DNA of 64,000 nucleotides. It comes from Gaiellasilicea sp963761905 (GTDB lineage Bacteria; Actinomycetota; Thermoleophilia; Gaiellales; Gaiellaceae). A program made the translations under genes and the position numbers. Numbering within the stretch: the first letter of the stretch is position 1; the number at the start of each line of letters is the position of its first letter. The notes below the pieces were generated by a model. It searched no databases. It was not told the DNA's origin and saw nothing but the letters and a program-made list of their open reading frames with translations. The DNA is taken from assembly GCA_963761905.1 (NCBI GenBank), contig CAVXIQ010000008.1:124001-188000 (forward strand), in the 5' to 3' direction. Positions 10,833-19,737 of this stretch are shown here, piece by piece.

Positions 10833-11834
10833 CTAGCCCGCAGCGCGAACGGGAAAGCGTTGCGAGCTCGTGTTCCCCTGCGTGTCGGCGACTCTGACCT
10901 CGATCTCGTAGGCGCCGCGGGGAAGCGTCGTCGTGTCCCAGCTCCGGGCGAGAACGAGCCGGTAGCGGCCGTTGCTCCACGGACGGTTCTGACGCGTCCA
11001 TTTCGCATAGACGTGGCCGTAGTTGCCGGCATCCGGGATGCGCAGGCGGAAGTCCGTCGCCGTCCGCCATGGCACGACACTCTTCCCCGCCGGGTCGACG
11101 ACCCTCCAGCGCACGAGCGCCGGCATCACAGGCCGGTTCGCCCACGGCTTCGGAACTGCGAGAGGCGTGACGTCGAACGCTTCGGCCACGAGATCGACGC
11201 GGCCGCGTAGGGCCGTCCGGGTGACGCCGTGGTCGTGCCGTTCGACGCGGAGGGACTTGACGACAGGCGGCGTCGAGTCGGCGTACGGGCCGAGCGCGCC
11301 GGGCCGCAACGGGTTGACGTAGGCGCCGTCGCGGACGTCCGAGAAGTGGACATGCCCCCAACCCTTGGCGACGTGACCGAGCAGCGTCCTGCCGGCAACT
11401 GCGTGCGCGCCGTGAGAGATCGCGGGGACGATGTGCCAGTACTCGAACTCGGTGCGCCCGTCTAGTGCAGCGATCGTGACGACCTCGGGGCGGAATGACT
11501 TCAGGACGACCGTGCCGGTGAGGCTGGCGTACACGGCTGTGCCGTCGGCGGCCGAGATGTCGATCCCGAAGTGGAAGCTGCTCTGCATCCCTCGGGGTGT
11601 CATCCCGATCCGCGGATCGCCGAAGTAGCCGCGCACAGGGTGCTGCCGGTTGAACGGACGAACCGGCCAGCTATAGGAGAAGCGGTTCGGGACGGGAGCC
11701 GAAGCGCGGTTGAGCGCGCGCACGTCGCGTTCTGACGGAGCGGTTGCGGCCCGGCTGGCCTCCTGAGATGCCCCCGCGAGCAGGAAGCCCACGACGAGGG
11801 TTGCTGCAGTTGAGATCGAGCGTGTGGTGAACAT
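10833..11834 (-). CDS. exported M23 (LytM-like) metallopeptidase
   Basis: 333 residues with an N-terminal signal segment (residues 8-22). An M23 domain lies at about 60-175: HFGIDI supplies the first His and Asp ligands (HxxxD), WHIVP a middle His, and GHVHFSD the HxH pair, so the zinc site looks complete. A C-terminal beta domain of about 150 residues follows (GNYGHVYAKW, GAYEIEVRVADTQGN). M23 enzymes cleave peptide cross-bridges in cell walls or act as regulators of amidases. The peptide substrate is unknown. No clear Shine-Dalgarno is seen at the start. Confidence 0.8.
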   Translation of the reverse strand: MFTTRSISTAATLVVGFLLAGASQEASRAATAPSERDVRALNRASAPVPNRFSYSWPVRPFNRQHPVRGYFGDPRIGMTPRGMQSSFHFGIDISAADGTAVYASLTGTVVLKSFRPEVVTIAALDGRTEFEYWHIVPAISHGAHAVAGRTLLGHVAKGWGHVHFSDVRDGAYVNPLRPGALGPYADSTPPVVKSLRVERHDHGVTRTALRGRVDLVAEAFDVTPLAVPKPWANRPVMPALVRWRVVDPAGKSVVPWRTATDFRLRIPDAGNYGHVYAKWTRQNRPWSNGRYRLVLARSWDTTTLPRGAYEIEVRVADTQGNTSSQRFPVRAAG

Positions 11835-11947
11835 GCGGCCACGCTCGACGCGGCCCCAAATGGCTCACTCATGCGGGTCTAACGCAGCGCTAATCCCGCC
11901 GGAGCGGGGCTATCCATGCCTCGCGAACCCTGTTACAACGAGCACAG

Positions 11948-13579
11948 GTGCTCGAGTTCCGAATCCTTGGCGCCCTCGAGGTTCTCGACGGGGAGCAACC
12001 CGTTCCGCTGGGCGGACGGAATCAGCGAGCGCTGCTCACGATCCTGCTTTTGCATGCCAACGAGGCGGTCTCGACGGAACGCCTCGTCAATGAGCTTTGG
12101 GGCGAGCATCCGCCCCGGACTGCGACGACGTCACTCCAGAACACGGTCTCGCAGCTTCGCAAGCTGCTCGGGCCTGAGTGCCTGCACACGCGGCCGACGG
12201 GATACGCGCTCGAGCTCGACGAGGCCCAGGTCGACCTCGGCCGTTTCGAGCGGCTCGTGCGGGAAGCCCGCGCGCTCGAGGGCGGCGACCGGGCTCAGTT
12301 GCTTCGTACCGCGCTAGCGCTCTGGCGCGGCGCACCTCTGGCCGACATGGAGCTGGAGAACTTCGCCCAGGAGGAGATTCGCCGGCTCGAGGATCTGCGG
12401 CTCGGCGTGCTCGAGGAGCGGATCGCTGCCGAGCTCGAGCTGGAGATCGACTCGGACCTTGTCGCGGAGCTCGAGTCGCTCGTCCGCCGCCATCCGCTTC
12501 GCGAGCGGCTGCGCGCGCAGCTGATGCTCGCCTTCTATCGGTCTGGTCGCCAGGCCGAGGCGCTCGCCACCTACCACGCGACACGTCGGACGCTCGTCGA
12601 CGAGCTCGGGATCGAGCCTGGACCCGAGCTCCAGGCGCTGTACGGGTCGATTCTGCGCCAAGAGCGGTCGCTGGTGCGCGTGGCGCCGCCCGCACTCGAA
12701 GACCACTACGACGAGGTGCTGCGCGCGTTCGCGGCCGGCCGGCTCGTCCCCGTGCTGGGCCACGCCGCCGGCGGGATGACGGGTCACGAGCTCGCGCGCG
12801 TACTGGCGGCGCGGTTTGGTCTGGACGGAGAGGCTCGGGGGCTCGCGTACATCTCCCAGGCCGTCGCGGCTCGCAACGGCATCGGGCCGCTCCACGACGA
12901 GCTGCATCTCGCGCTCGATCACGACCTCGAGCCGTCACCGCTGCACGCGTGGGTTGCGGCACTGCCACCGCTCCTGCGCGACCGTGGGCTGCCGCAGCAG
13001 CTGATCGTCTCGACCGGCTTCGATTGCGGCGTCGAGCGAGCGTTCGAGGCTGCTGGCGAGGAGCTCGACGTGGTCGTCTACGTCGCGAGCGGCCGCGATC
13101 GGGGAAAGTTCCTGCACGTCGCGCCTGACGGTACGGCGATTGTGGTGCACGAGCCGAACGCGTACACCGGCCTGGCGCTCGACAAGCGGAGCGTCCTGCT
13201 CAAGATCCACGGCCACGTCGACCGGGGCAGCTCGCGCGAGCGGGAGAGCTTCGCGGTCAGCGAAGACGACCACATCGACTACCTGGTCGGCAGCGACGCA
13301 GCCGGATCCGTGCCTGTGCAGCTGGCGGCTCGCCTGCGCCGTAGTCACCTCCTCTTCCTCGGCTACGCGGTGGACGATTGGAGCCTTCGCGTCTTCCTGC
13401 GCCGCGTTTGGGGCGGCGACCGGCTCGCGTACCGGTCGTGGGCGGTGCAGCCGGCGGTCGAGCACGTCGCCACCGAGCTCTGGCGGGAGCGTGGCGCCGA
13501 GGTGTACGACGTCTCGCTGGACGCTTATGCCGGCGAGCTCACGCGCCTGACGTCGTTGCTCCACGAAGGCGCCGCGTGA
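11948..13579 (+). CDS. SARP (BTAD) regulator fused to a SIR2-like domain
   Basis: Intact, 543 residues from GTG 11948. Residues 1-95 are an OmpR-type winged helix (LEFRILGALEVLDGEQ), 96-245 a BTAD helical-repeat domain (LMLAFYRSGRQAEALATYH), and 255-530 a SIR2-like domain. SIR2 landmarks: LVPVLGHAAG (degenerate nucleotide-binding loop), IVSTGFDCGVERAF near residue 355, LLKIHGHVD with the conserved His at 421, and LLFLGYAVDDWSLRVFLRRVW near 470-490. In active SIR2 NADases the second motif is usually T-N-Y/F-D with a catalytic Asn; here Gly replaces it, so NAD+ binding without hydrolysis is possible. The stop overlaps the start of the nSTAND1-WD40 gene (GTGA). A TACAAC hexamer 8 nt before the GTG may be the -10. 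Proposed role: DNA-binding output of an NTPase-controlled sensor pair. Confidence 0.85.
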   Translation: MLEFRILGALEVLDGEQPVPLGGRNQRALLTILLLHANEAVSTERLVNELWGEHPPRTATTSLQNTVSQLRKLLGPECLHTRPTGYALELDEAQVDLGRFERLVREARALEGGDRAQLLRTALALWRGAPLADMELENFAQEEIRRLEDLRLGVLEERIAAELELEIDSDLVAELESLVRRHPLRERLRAQLMLAFYRSGRQAEALATYHATRRTLVDELGIEPGPELQALYGSILRQERSLVRVAPPALEDHYDEVLRAFAAGRLVPVLGHAAGGMTGHELARVLAARFGLDGEARGLAYISQAVAARNGIGPLHDELHLALDHDLEPSPLHAWVAALPPLLRDRGLPQQLIVSTGFDCGVERAFEAAGEELDVVVYVASGRDRGKFLHVAPDGTAIVVHEPNAYTGLALDKRSVLLKIHGHVDRGSSRERESFAVSEDDHIDYLVGSDAAGSVPVQLAARLRRSHLLFLGYAVDDWSLRVFLRRVWGGDRLAYRSWAVQPAVEHVATELWRERGAEVYDVSLDAYAGELTRLTSLLHEGAA

Positions 13580-16548
13580 ACCTGCCGCCGTCTCCGTTCA
13601 AGGGGCTTGCGTACTTCGGCGAATCCGAGACCGATTCGCTCTTCTTCTTCGGCCGCGAGCGCGAGTCGGAGCTCGTCGCGGCGAACCTAATGGCGTCCCG
13701 TTTGACGGTGCTCTACGGGCCGAGCGGTGTCGGCAAGAGCTCGTTGCTGCGGGCCGGGATGGCGCGACGGTTGCGCGCCCTTGTGCCGGCGGCCGGCGGC
13801 GAGGGCGAAGGGGCCGAGGTAGTGATCGTCGACAGCTGGCGCGACGATCCACTCCTCGCTGTCGCGGCCGCGGCCGGGGCGCCAACCGACATCCCGCTCG
13901 CTGATGCGCTCGTGGAGCGCGCGATCACGTCGGGCGCCGAGCTCTACGTGATCCTCGATCAGATGGAGGAGTACGTCCTCTATCACGGCCGCGACGGAGG
14001 TCCGCTCGCGGATGCGCTCGAGGACGTCCTCACGCGAGTCGACGTGCCCGTGCACGTCCTGCTCGGCATCCGCGACGACGCGCTCGCAGACCTCGACGCG
14101 CTCAAGCGGAGGCTGCCGGGCCTCTTCGGGAACCTGCTCCGGCTCGACCATCTCACCCGCGCGGCCGCGCGGACGGCGATCGAAGGCCCGCTGCGGGTCT
14201 ATGCGGAGCTCGGTGGCGCGAAGCTGACGGCCGACGCCGACTTTGTCGAGGCAGTGCTCGACGAGGTCGCGGCGGGACGGATCGAACGGCACCTGAGTGG
14301 GCGCGGGCTCGTCGAGGAGCCGGAGCGGGCGCGCCGCGTCGAGGCGCCGTACCTCCAGCTCGTCCTCGAGCGGCTCTGGGAGGTGGAGCGGGCGCGAGGC
14401 TCCGAGGTTCTGCGGGCATCGACGCTTGCCGAGCTCGGCGGCGCGCAGCGGATCGTCGAGCAGCATCTCGAACGGGCCCTCGCACGCCTGGACCAGGGCG
14501 AATGCGATGTCGTCGCGCGGCTCTTCAATCACCTCGTCACTCCCTCCGGGACGAAGATCGCGCACGCCGTCGACGACCTCGCACGCTACGCCGTGGTCGA
14601 GCCCGACACCCTCGAGCGCGTGCTCGGAACACTGGAGGCCGCCCGCATCCTTCGCCGAGTGCCCGGAAGACCGGGCGGGCCACCGCGGTACGAGATCTTT
14701 CACGACGTCCTGGCGCACGCCGTCCTCGCGTGGCGCGGGCGGCACGACACGGAGCGGCGCCTCGAGCGCGAGCGCGCGGAGGCGCAGCGGCGGTTCCGTC
14801 GGCTCGCGGCCTTCGCGGTCGCAGGGCTCGTCGCATTTGCGGTCGTTGCCGGAGTCGCCGCCTACGCGCTGAGCCAGCGGGCGCAAGCAAGCGAGCAGGC
14901 GCGTCACGCACGGTCACGAGCCCTGACGAACTCGGCGCTCCTCCAGCTCGATCGCGACCCGGAGTTGGCTCTATTACTGGCGCGAGGGGCCGAAGAGCTG
15001 ACGCCTAGCCAATCGGCAGCAAACGCGCTTCGACAGGCGTTGATCGCCTTCCGCACGCGCCGCGTGGTTTCAGTGGAGGCACCGATCGCGGCAGCAGCTG
15101 GGCGTGGCGACGTCTGGACGGTCAACCGGCGTGGCCTGCTTCAGGGAGGCGGACAGCGGGCCGAGCTCGATTCCTCGGTGTCCAACGCGGCGTTCGATGC
15201 CGATGCGCGCCTAGTCGTTTCTTCCGGCCCGGGTGGCGTCCGCGTGCGAGACCTCGCGACGGGCGCCACGCGCCGAATCGCGGACGCATCAGACGGTCAG
15301 CGGCTTGCGTTGACACGCACGGCGGCTGCGATCGCGTCGAAGGACGGGCGGGTCGAGCTGATCGAGCTCCCGTCGCTCCGCAGGGTCCTCGCGCGAGTCC
15401 CTGCCGCGCCGACCGGGGTATCCATCCGCCGGAATGGCGGCGCGTTCGCTGTTACCAACGGTCATGTCGCTCGAGTCTTCGATGCGCGCGGTCGTCTTCG
15501 CACCCGGATCGACGACCGAGCGACGCTGCTCGGTAGCGCTCTCTCCTCGAACGGCAAGCTGCTCGCAACCGCCGCTGTCGACAGCGCGATCCGCATCTGG
15601 GAGCTCCCCTCGGGCAGGCTCGTGAACGTCATGCTCGGGCATCGAAACTACGTCACCCATGTCGCGTTCACGAGCGACGCTTCTCGTCTCGTCAGCGCGA
15701 GCCTCGACGGAACGTCCCGCTCGTGGGACGTGTCGAACGGCAGGCTGCTCGGAGTCCTCACGGTCGGCGGCGGGATCACGTCCGTCTCGACGACGCCCGA
15801 TGGCCGGCTCGGTGTGACGAGCTCCGGCGACGACCGCGTTCGCCTCTGGCAGGTCGACGGCGACCCGCGCCTGCGGGTGCGAGCACAGCTTCCTCGGGTT
15901 GCGTCCGACCTCTCGGTCGACGCTGCGCGAATCCGGGCCCACGCGGGAAGCCAGAGCTACGAGATCGACCGTCGCACCGGCCGGGTTTCGGCTCAGCAGC
16001 GGGCTGCGTCGCCGCCGAACGGGCTCGAGCTGAAGGGCAACGAGGTCCGGTACGAACGGGGCGGCCGCCCGATCGTGTTGCGCGGTCATACGGCCGAGGT
16101 GATGTCGGCGCGATTCTCGCCCGATCGCTCCCTGATCGTGACAGCGAGCCGCGATCACGATGCCCGCATCTGGGACGCTGCCACAGGTCGTCTCCTCCAC
16201 GTCCTGCGCGGGCACTTCGCGATCGTCAGCGACGCATCGTTCAGCCCGGACGCCCGCTGGGTCGTGACGGCCGGGCCGGGAACGGCAGGTCTTTTCGACG
16301 TCAGCACCGGTGAGTTGATCCGCTATCTCCGAGGTCACAAGGGGATCCTCACGTCCGCTGTGTTCGACCCGACCGGCGATGTGATCGTCACGACTGGAGC
16401 CGACCGCACCGTCCGCACGTGGCTCTGCGAACTCTGTTTCGAAGGGCGCGACCTCGTCGGGGTCGCAAACAGGCGGCTCGGCGCGATTGGCCGACGGATG
16501 ACCTCCGACGAGCGGCGGCAGTACCTGGTCGAACCGGACGGCCGTTAG
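13576..16548 (+). CDS. nSTAND1 NTPase with transmembrane helix and WD40 repeats
   Basis: 990 residues from GTG 13576, which overlaps the previous stop by 4 nt; the longer open frame back to 13378 only reads across the previous gene. The N terminus has the nSTAND1 entry motif (SPFKGLAYFGESE, FFFGRERE), Walker A GPSGVGKSSLLRAG at 48-61, and Walker B ELYVILDQMEEY at 122-133. A helical STAND arm ends with RYEIFHDVLAHAVLAWR. One transmembrane helix lies at about 409-433, followed by a helical linker (SRALTNSALLQLDRDPELALLLARGAE). Residues 490-960 form WD40-type blades (SAIRIWELPSGRL, HDARIWDAATGRLLHVLRGH, RTVRTWLCELC). STAND proteins are signal-dependent switches. With one helix, the propeller would be outside and the NTPase inside. 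It should work with the coupled SARP-SIR2 protein. Confidence 0.85.
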   Translation: MNLPPSPFKGLAYFGESETDSLFFFGRERESELVAANLMASRLTVLYGPSGVGKSSLLRAGMARRLRALVPAAGGEGEGAEVVIVDSWRDDPLLAVAAAAGAPTDIPLADALVERAITSGAELYVILDQMEEYVLYHGRDGGPLADALEDVLTRVDVPVHVLLGIRDDALADLDALKRRLPGLFGNLLRLDHLTRAAARTAIEGPLRVYAELGGAKLTADADFVEAVLDEVAAGRIERHLSGRGLVEEPERARRVEAPYLQLVLERLWEVERARGSEVLRASTLAELGGAQRIVEQHLERALARLDQGECDVVARLFNHLVTPSGTKIAHAVDDLARYAVVEPDTLERVLGTLEAARILRRVPGRPGGPPRYEIFHDVLAHAVLAWRGRHDTERRLERERAEAQRRFRRLAAFAVAGLVAFAVVAGVAAYALSQRAQASEQARHARSRALTNSALLQLDRDPELALLLARGAEELTPSQSAANALRQALIAFRTRRVVSVEAPIAAAAGRGDVWTVNRRGLLQGGGQRAELDSSVSNAAFDADARLVVSSGPGGVRVRDLATGATRRIADASDGQRLALTRTAAAIASKDGRVELIELPSLRRVLARVPAAPTGVSIRRNGGAFAVTNGHVARVFDARGRLRTRIDDRATLLGSALSSNGKLLATAAVDSAIRIWELPSGRLVNVMLGHRNYVTHVAFTSDASRLVSASLDGTSRSWDVSNGRLLGVLTVGGGITSVSTTPDGRLGVTSSGDDRVRLWQVDGDPRLRVRAQLPRVASDLSVDAARIRAHAGSQSYEIDRRTGRVSAQQRAASPPNGLELKGNEVRYERGGRPIVLRGHTAEVMSARFSPDRSLIVTASRDHDARIWDAATGRLLHVLRGHFAIVSDASFSPDARWVVTAGPGTAGLFDVSTGELIRYLRGHKGILTSAVFDPTGDVIVTTGADRTVRTWLCELCFEGRDLVGVANRRLGAIGRRMTSDERRQYLVEPDGR

Positions 16549-16560
16549 CCGGGCGAACGG

Positions 16561-17044
16561 CTAATCCGGCCTGCGCTGCTCGAGCTCGTTCGCCTTGCTC
16601 GTCAGCGCGGCGAAACCCGCCTGGAGGAAGTCGTTCGCCGCGGAGGCCGCAAGCGACCACGTCAGCAGCCGGCCCGTCCGCGGCGCCATCGTCTGGAGCG
16701 AGACGACGCCGGCCGCGGCCCACATCCCGATGCAGCGCGAGCACGTCAGGAGCTCTCCGAGCGCCTGGCGCGGGCCGCCGTCCTCGACGGGCTTCTCGTC
16801 TCCCTCGTGGGCCTTGTCCTCGACGAAGGGATCGCGCAGGAAGCTCGTCACCTCGTCGTTCGTGATCGTGCGCGAGGCCTTGAACGTCGCCGCCGCCAGC
16901 ACCGCGAGATCGAGCGCGGCCGAGCTGCTCCGGTCGGCGGCCGAGCAGGCCCGAGAGCGCAGCGACGCCGGTCATCCCGGCGCCGAAGATCCCGACCAGC
17001 GAGGCATAGGACTTGTACGGAGGAGCCTGGGTCGCCGTTGCCAC
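16561..17044 (-). CDS. DUF1360 family membrane protein (one frameshift)
   Basis: About 160 residues. It starts at GTG 17044 (ATATQAPPYKSYASLVGIFG) and breaks near 16925, where the frame resumes as ALDLAVLAAATFKASRTITN. Diagnostic DUF1360 features are the TFKASRTITNDEVTSFLRDPF block and the LLTCSRCIGMWAA motif with a CxxC pair near the C-terminal membrane segments. The function of the family is unknown. The span is 3n+1, so one extra base is the simplest explanation. It follows the lipoprotein gene by 29 bp on the same strand. Confidence 0.7.
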
Positions 17045-17073
17045 GGATGCCGCTCTACCCCGCTCGGCCGAAC

Positions 17074-17667
17074 TCAACCACGAGAGGTCATCGACACCTG
17101 AGCGTCCGTCCGGCGTGAGCCGGCCGAGCGGGAAGATGGCGCCGAGGCAGGCAGCCGCGTGTTGACGCCACGCAGCGCGCGGGCGACGGCGAGAAGTTCG
17201 GCTCTGCTCCCGAGCCCGGGTCCGTTGATCACGATCGTCACCCCCGCCGGGTAGAGCTCGAGCCGACGCGACTCCCGCGAGATCCGGCCGGGAACGCCTC
17301 GGACGCTGACCTGCTCGCGCGCCGGAATCGAGTAGCGCTGCTCGTAGCGGTAGCAAGCGGGCCAGATCAGGATCGTCAGCGGTAGACCACAGCCGCGGTC
17401 TCCGGTCGCGCGGCACGAGCCGTAGAGGAACCGAAACTCGGTGAAGCGGGCAGGCGAGGTGCGGTCGATCCGCTGCACTGCATTCAGGCGGAACCCGCCG
17501 GCCGACGAGCCCGCGTAGTAGAGCGGAAAGCGCTCGAATGCCCGCGCCGCGGCGAGCGAGCTGTTGCCAATGGGGCTCACGAGGTTGCCCTCGTCGTCCG
17601 CGCCGATGTCGCAACCAGCGACGAGCACAAGAGTTGATACGAAGGCGATGCGGAGCCGAAGGAACAT
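17074..17667 (-). CDS. putative lipoprotein
   Basis: 197 residues. The N terminus is a lipoprotein signal peptide with lipobox LVAGC at residues 15-19. The mature domain contains six further Cys (for example GSCRATGDRGCGLP and WPACYRYEQRYS), suggesting disulphides, plus a segment TIVINGPGLGSRAELLAVARAL near the C terminus. I do not recognise a family. The ATG at 17667 lies inside the LexA box of the divergent uvrB gene, so either transcription is affected by LexA or the true start is slightly downstream. The C-terminal 25 residues are Ser/Arg-rich and less convincing. Confidence 0.6.
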   Translation of the reverse strand: MFLRLRIAFVSTLVLVAGCDIGADDEGNLVSPIGNSSLAAARAFERFPLYYAGSSAGGFRLNAVQRIDRTSPARFTEFRFLYGSCRATGDRGCGLPLTILIWPACYRYEQRYSIPAREQVSVRGVPGRISRESRRLELYPAGVTIVINGPGLGSRAELLAVARALRGVNTRLPASAPSSRSAGSRRTDAQVSMTSRG

Positions 17668-17674
17668 GTGTTCG
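17661..17674 (+). promoter_or_regulatory. LexA (SOS) box of uvrB
   Basis: GGAACATGTGTTCG contains the 12-bp palindrome GAAC-ATGT-GTTC and matches the actinobacterial LexA consensus CGAAC-N4-GTTCG at all but the first base. It sits 21 bp upstream of the uvrB ATG and overlaps the start of the divergent lipoprotein gene. The same core occurs upstream of uvrA. Confidence 0.85.
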
Positions 17675-17694
17675 GCCGGTACGATAGACGCACG

Positions 17695-19704
17695 ATGGCC
17701 GAGCTGAAGACCTCCGCCGCCTACCTCCCGACCGGCGATCAGCCGAGGGCGATCGCGGAGCTTTCGCGCTCGATTCAGGACGGAAGCCGCTACCAGACCC
17801 TGCTCGGGGCGACGGGCACCGGCAAGACGGCGACGATGGCCTGGATCATCGAGCAGATCCAGCGGCCTGCGCTCGTGATCGCCCACAACAAGACCCTCGC
17901 CGCCCAGCTCTGCAACGAGTTCCGCGAGTTCTTCCCGGCGAACGCGGTCGAGTACTTCGTCTCCTACTACGACTACTACCAACCCGAGGCGTACGTCCCG
18001 CAAGCCGACCTCTACATCGAGAAGGACAGCTCGCGGAACGACGACATCGACCGGCTCAGGCACGCGGCCACCTCGAACCTGCTCACGCGACGCGACACGG
18101 TGATCGTCGCGTCCGTCTCCTGCATCTACGGCCTCGGCTCGCCGGAGGAGTACGAGAAGAAGGTCGTCTTCCTGACGGTCGGCGAGGAGACCGACCGCGA
18201 CGTGATGCTGCGCAAGCTGATCGACATCCAGTACGTCCGCAACGACACGCTCCTCGGCCGGGGCCGCTTCCGGGTCAAGGGCGACGTCTTCGAGATCCAG
18301 CCGGCGTACTCGGAGACCGCCTATCGCGTCTCGATGTTCGGCGACGAGGTGGAGGCGATCAGCCACTTCGACCCGCTCACGGGTGAGGTCTACGGGAAGC
18401 TCGACACGATCACGATCTTCCCCGCGACGCAGTACGTGACCTCGAAGCCGACGATCGAGCGAGCGCAGGACGAGATCAAGCACGAGCTGGAGCAGCAGGT
18501 GTCGCTCTTCGAGAGCCAGGGCCGGCTACTCGAGGCGCACCGGATCCGCCAGCGCACCGAGTACGACCTCGAGATGATGCGCGAGCTCGGCTTCTGCAAC
18601 GGGATCGAGAACTACTCGCGGATCCTGGACGGTCGTCCGGCCGGCTCGGCGCCGCACACCCTGCTCGACTACTTCCCGTCCGACTACGTCGTCTTCGTGG
18701 ACGAGTCGCACCAGACGGTGCCGCAGATCGGCGGCATGTACGAGGGCGACCGCTCGCGCAAGCAGACGCTCGTCGACCACGGGTTCCGGCTCCCGAGCGC
18801 GCTCGACAACCGGCCGCTCCGCTTCGACGAGTTCCTGAACAAGGTGCCGCAGCTCGTCTTCGTCTCGGCGACTCCCGGCGCGTACGAGCTCCGCCACTCG
18901 ACCGTCGTCGCCGAGCAGCTGATCCGCCCGACGTTCCTCGTCGACCCCGAGGTCGAGCTGCGCCCGACGAAGAACCAGATCGACGACCTCCTGAATGAGA
19001 TCCGGCGACGTGCCGATGCGGGCGAGCGGGTGCTCGTAACGACGCTGACGAAGAAGATGTCCGAGGATCTGACCGATTACCTGCTCGAAGCGGGGGTTCG
19101 CGCTCGGTACCTCCACTCGGAGATCGACACCCTCGAGCGGATCCAGATCATTCGCGAGCTGCGGCTCGGCGAGTACGACGTGCTCGTCGGGATCAACCTC
19201 CTCCGCGAGGGGCTCGACCTGCCGGAGGTCTCGCTCGTCGCGATCCTCGATGCCGACAAGGAGGGCTTCCTTCGCGGCAGGACGGCACTCGTGCAGACGA
19301 TCGGCCGGGCGGCGCGCAACGTGAACGGCCGCGTCCTGCTCTACGCCGACAAGCTGACCGAGGCGATCAAGGACGCGATGGATGAGACCGAGCGGCGGCG
19401 CAACGTGCAGCTCGCCTACAACGAGGAGCACGGGACGACGCCGATCTCGATCGCCAAGGGCGTCTCGGATATCGCCGAGTTCCTTCAGCTCGAGAACCCG
19501 AATGTGCCCGGGAGGCGCCGGCGCGGCGACGCGAAGCTCGAGGGCCTCTCGCAGGAGGAGCTCGAGAAGCTGCTCGTCACGCTCGAGGAGGAGATGTTCG
19601 CCGCCGCCGAGGAGCTGCGCTTCGAGTACGCGGCGAAGCTGCGGGACGAGATCAAGGATCTCCGGCGCGAGCTGACGGCGCTCGCGAGCCCGAGCGCCGT
19701 TTAG
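17695..19704 (+). CDS. uvrB: excinuclease ABC subunit UvrB
   Basis: Intact, 669 residues, normal UvrB length. Walker A GATGTGKT near residue 39, the beta-hairpin YYDYYQPEAYVPQ near 92, helicase motif II DESH (VFVDESHQTVPQ), motif VLVGINLLREGLDLPEV and IGRAARN, and a C-terminal UVR motif (LEEEMFAAAEELRFEYAAKLRDEI) that contacts UvrC. It verifies damage and loads UvrC in nucleotide excision repair in the cytoplasm, after delivery by UvrA (25269). Control by LexA is supported by the box at 17661. ATG 17695 is the family start (SAAYLPTGDQPRAI follows). Confidence 0.97.
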   Translation: MAELKTSAAYLPTGDQPRAIAELSRSIQDGSRYQTLLGATGTGKTATMAWIIEQIQRPALVIAHNKTLAAQLCNEFREFFPANAVEYFVSYYDYYQPEAYVPQADLYIEKDSSRNDDIDRLRHAATSNLLTRRDTVIVASVSCIYGLGSPEEYEKKVVFLTVGEETDRDVMLRKLIDIQYVRNDTLLGRGRFRVKGDVFEIQPAYSETAYRVSMFGDEVEAISHFDPLTGEVYGKLDTITIFPATQYVTSKPTIERAQDEIKHELEQQVSLFESQGRLLEAHRIRQRTEYDLEMMRELGFCNGIENYSRILDGRPAGSAPHTLLDYFPSDYVVFVDESHQTVPQIGGMYEGDRSRKQTLVDHGFRLPSALDNRPLRFDEFLNKVPQLVFVSATPGAYELRHSTVVAEQLIRPTFLVDPEVELRPTKNQIDDLLNEIRRRADAGERVLVTTLTKKMSEDLTDYLLEAGVRARYLHSEIDTLERIQIIRELRLGEYDVLVGINLLREGLDLPEVSLVAILDADKEGFLRGRTALVQTIGRAARNVNGRVLLYADKLTEAIKDAMDETERRRNVQLAYNEEHGTTPISIAKGVSDIAEFLQLENPNVPGRRRRGDAKLEGLSQEELEKLLVTLEEEMFAAAEELRFEYAAKLRDEIKDLRRELTALASPSAV

Positions 19705-19737
19705 TCGAACCTCGAACGTGGCGCACGTCGACAGCTA

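Noticed and set aside
11835..11947. SARP heptamer repeats (TCGAGnn) upstream of the SARP-SIR2 gene
   Set aside because: No regularly spaced direct repeats at 11- or 22-bp intervals were seen; isolated TCGAG is common at this GC content.
13378..13575. N-terminal extension of the nSTAND1 gene to 13378
   Set aside because: It reads the SARP-SIR2 gene in another frame; the GTG at 13576 gives the family N terminus and a GTGA junction.
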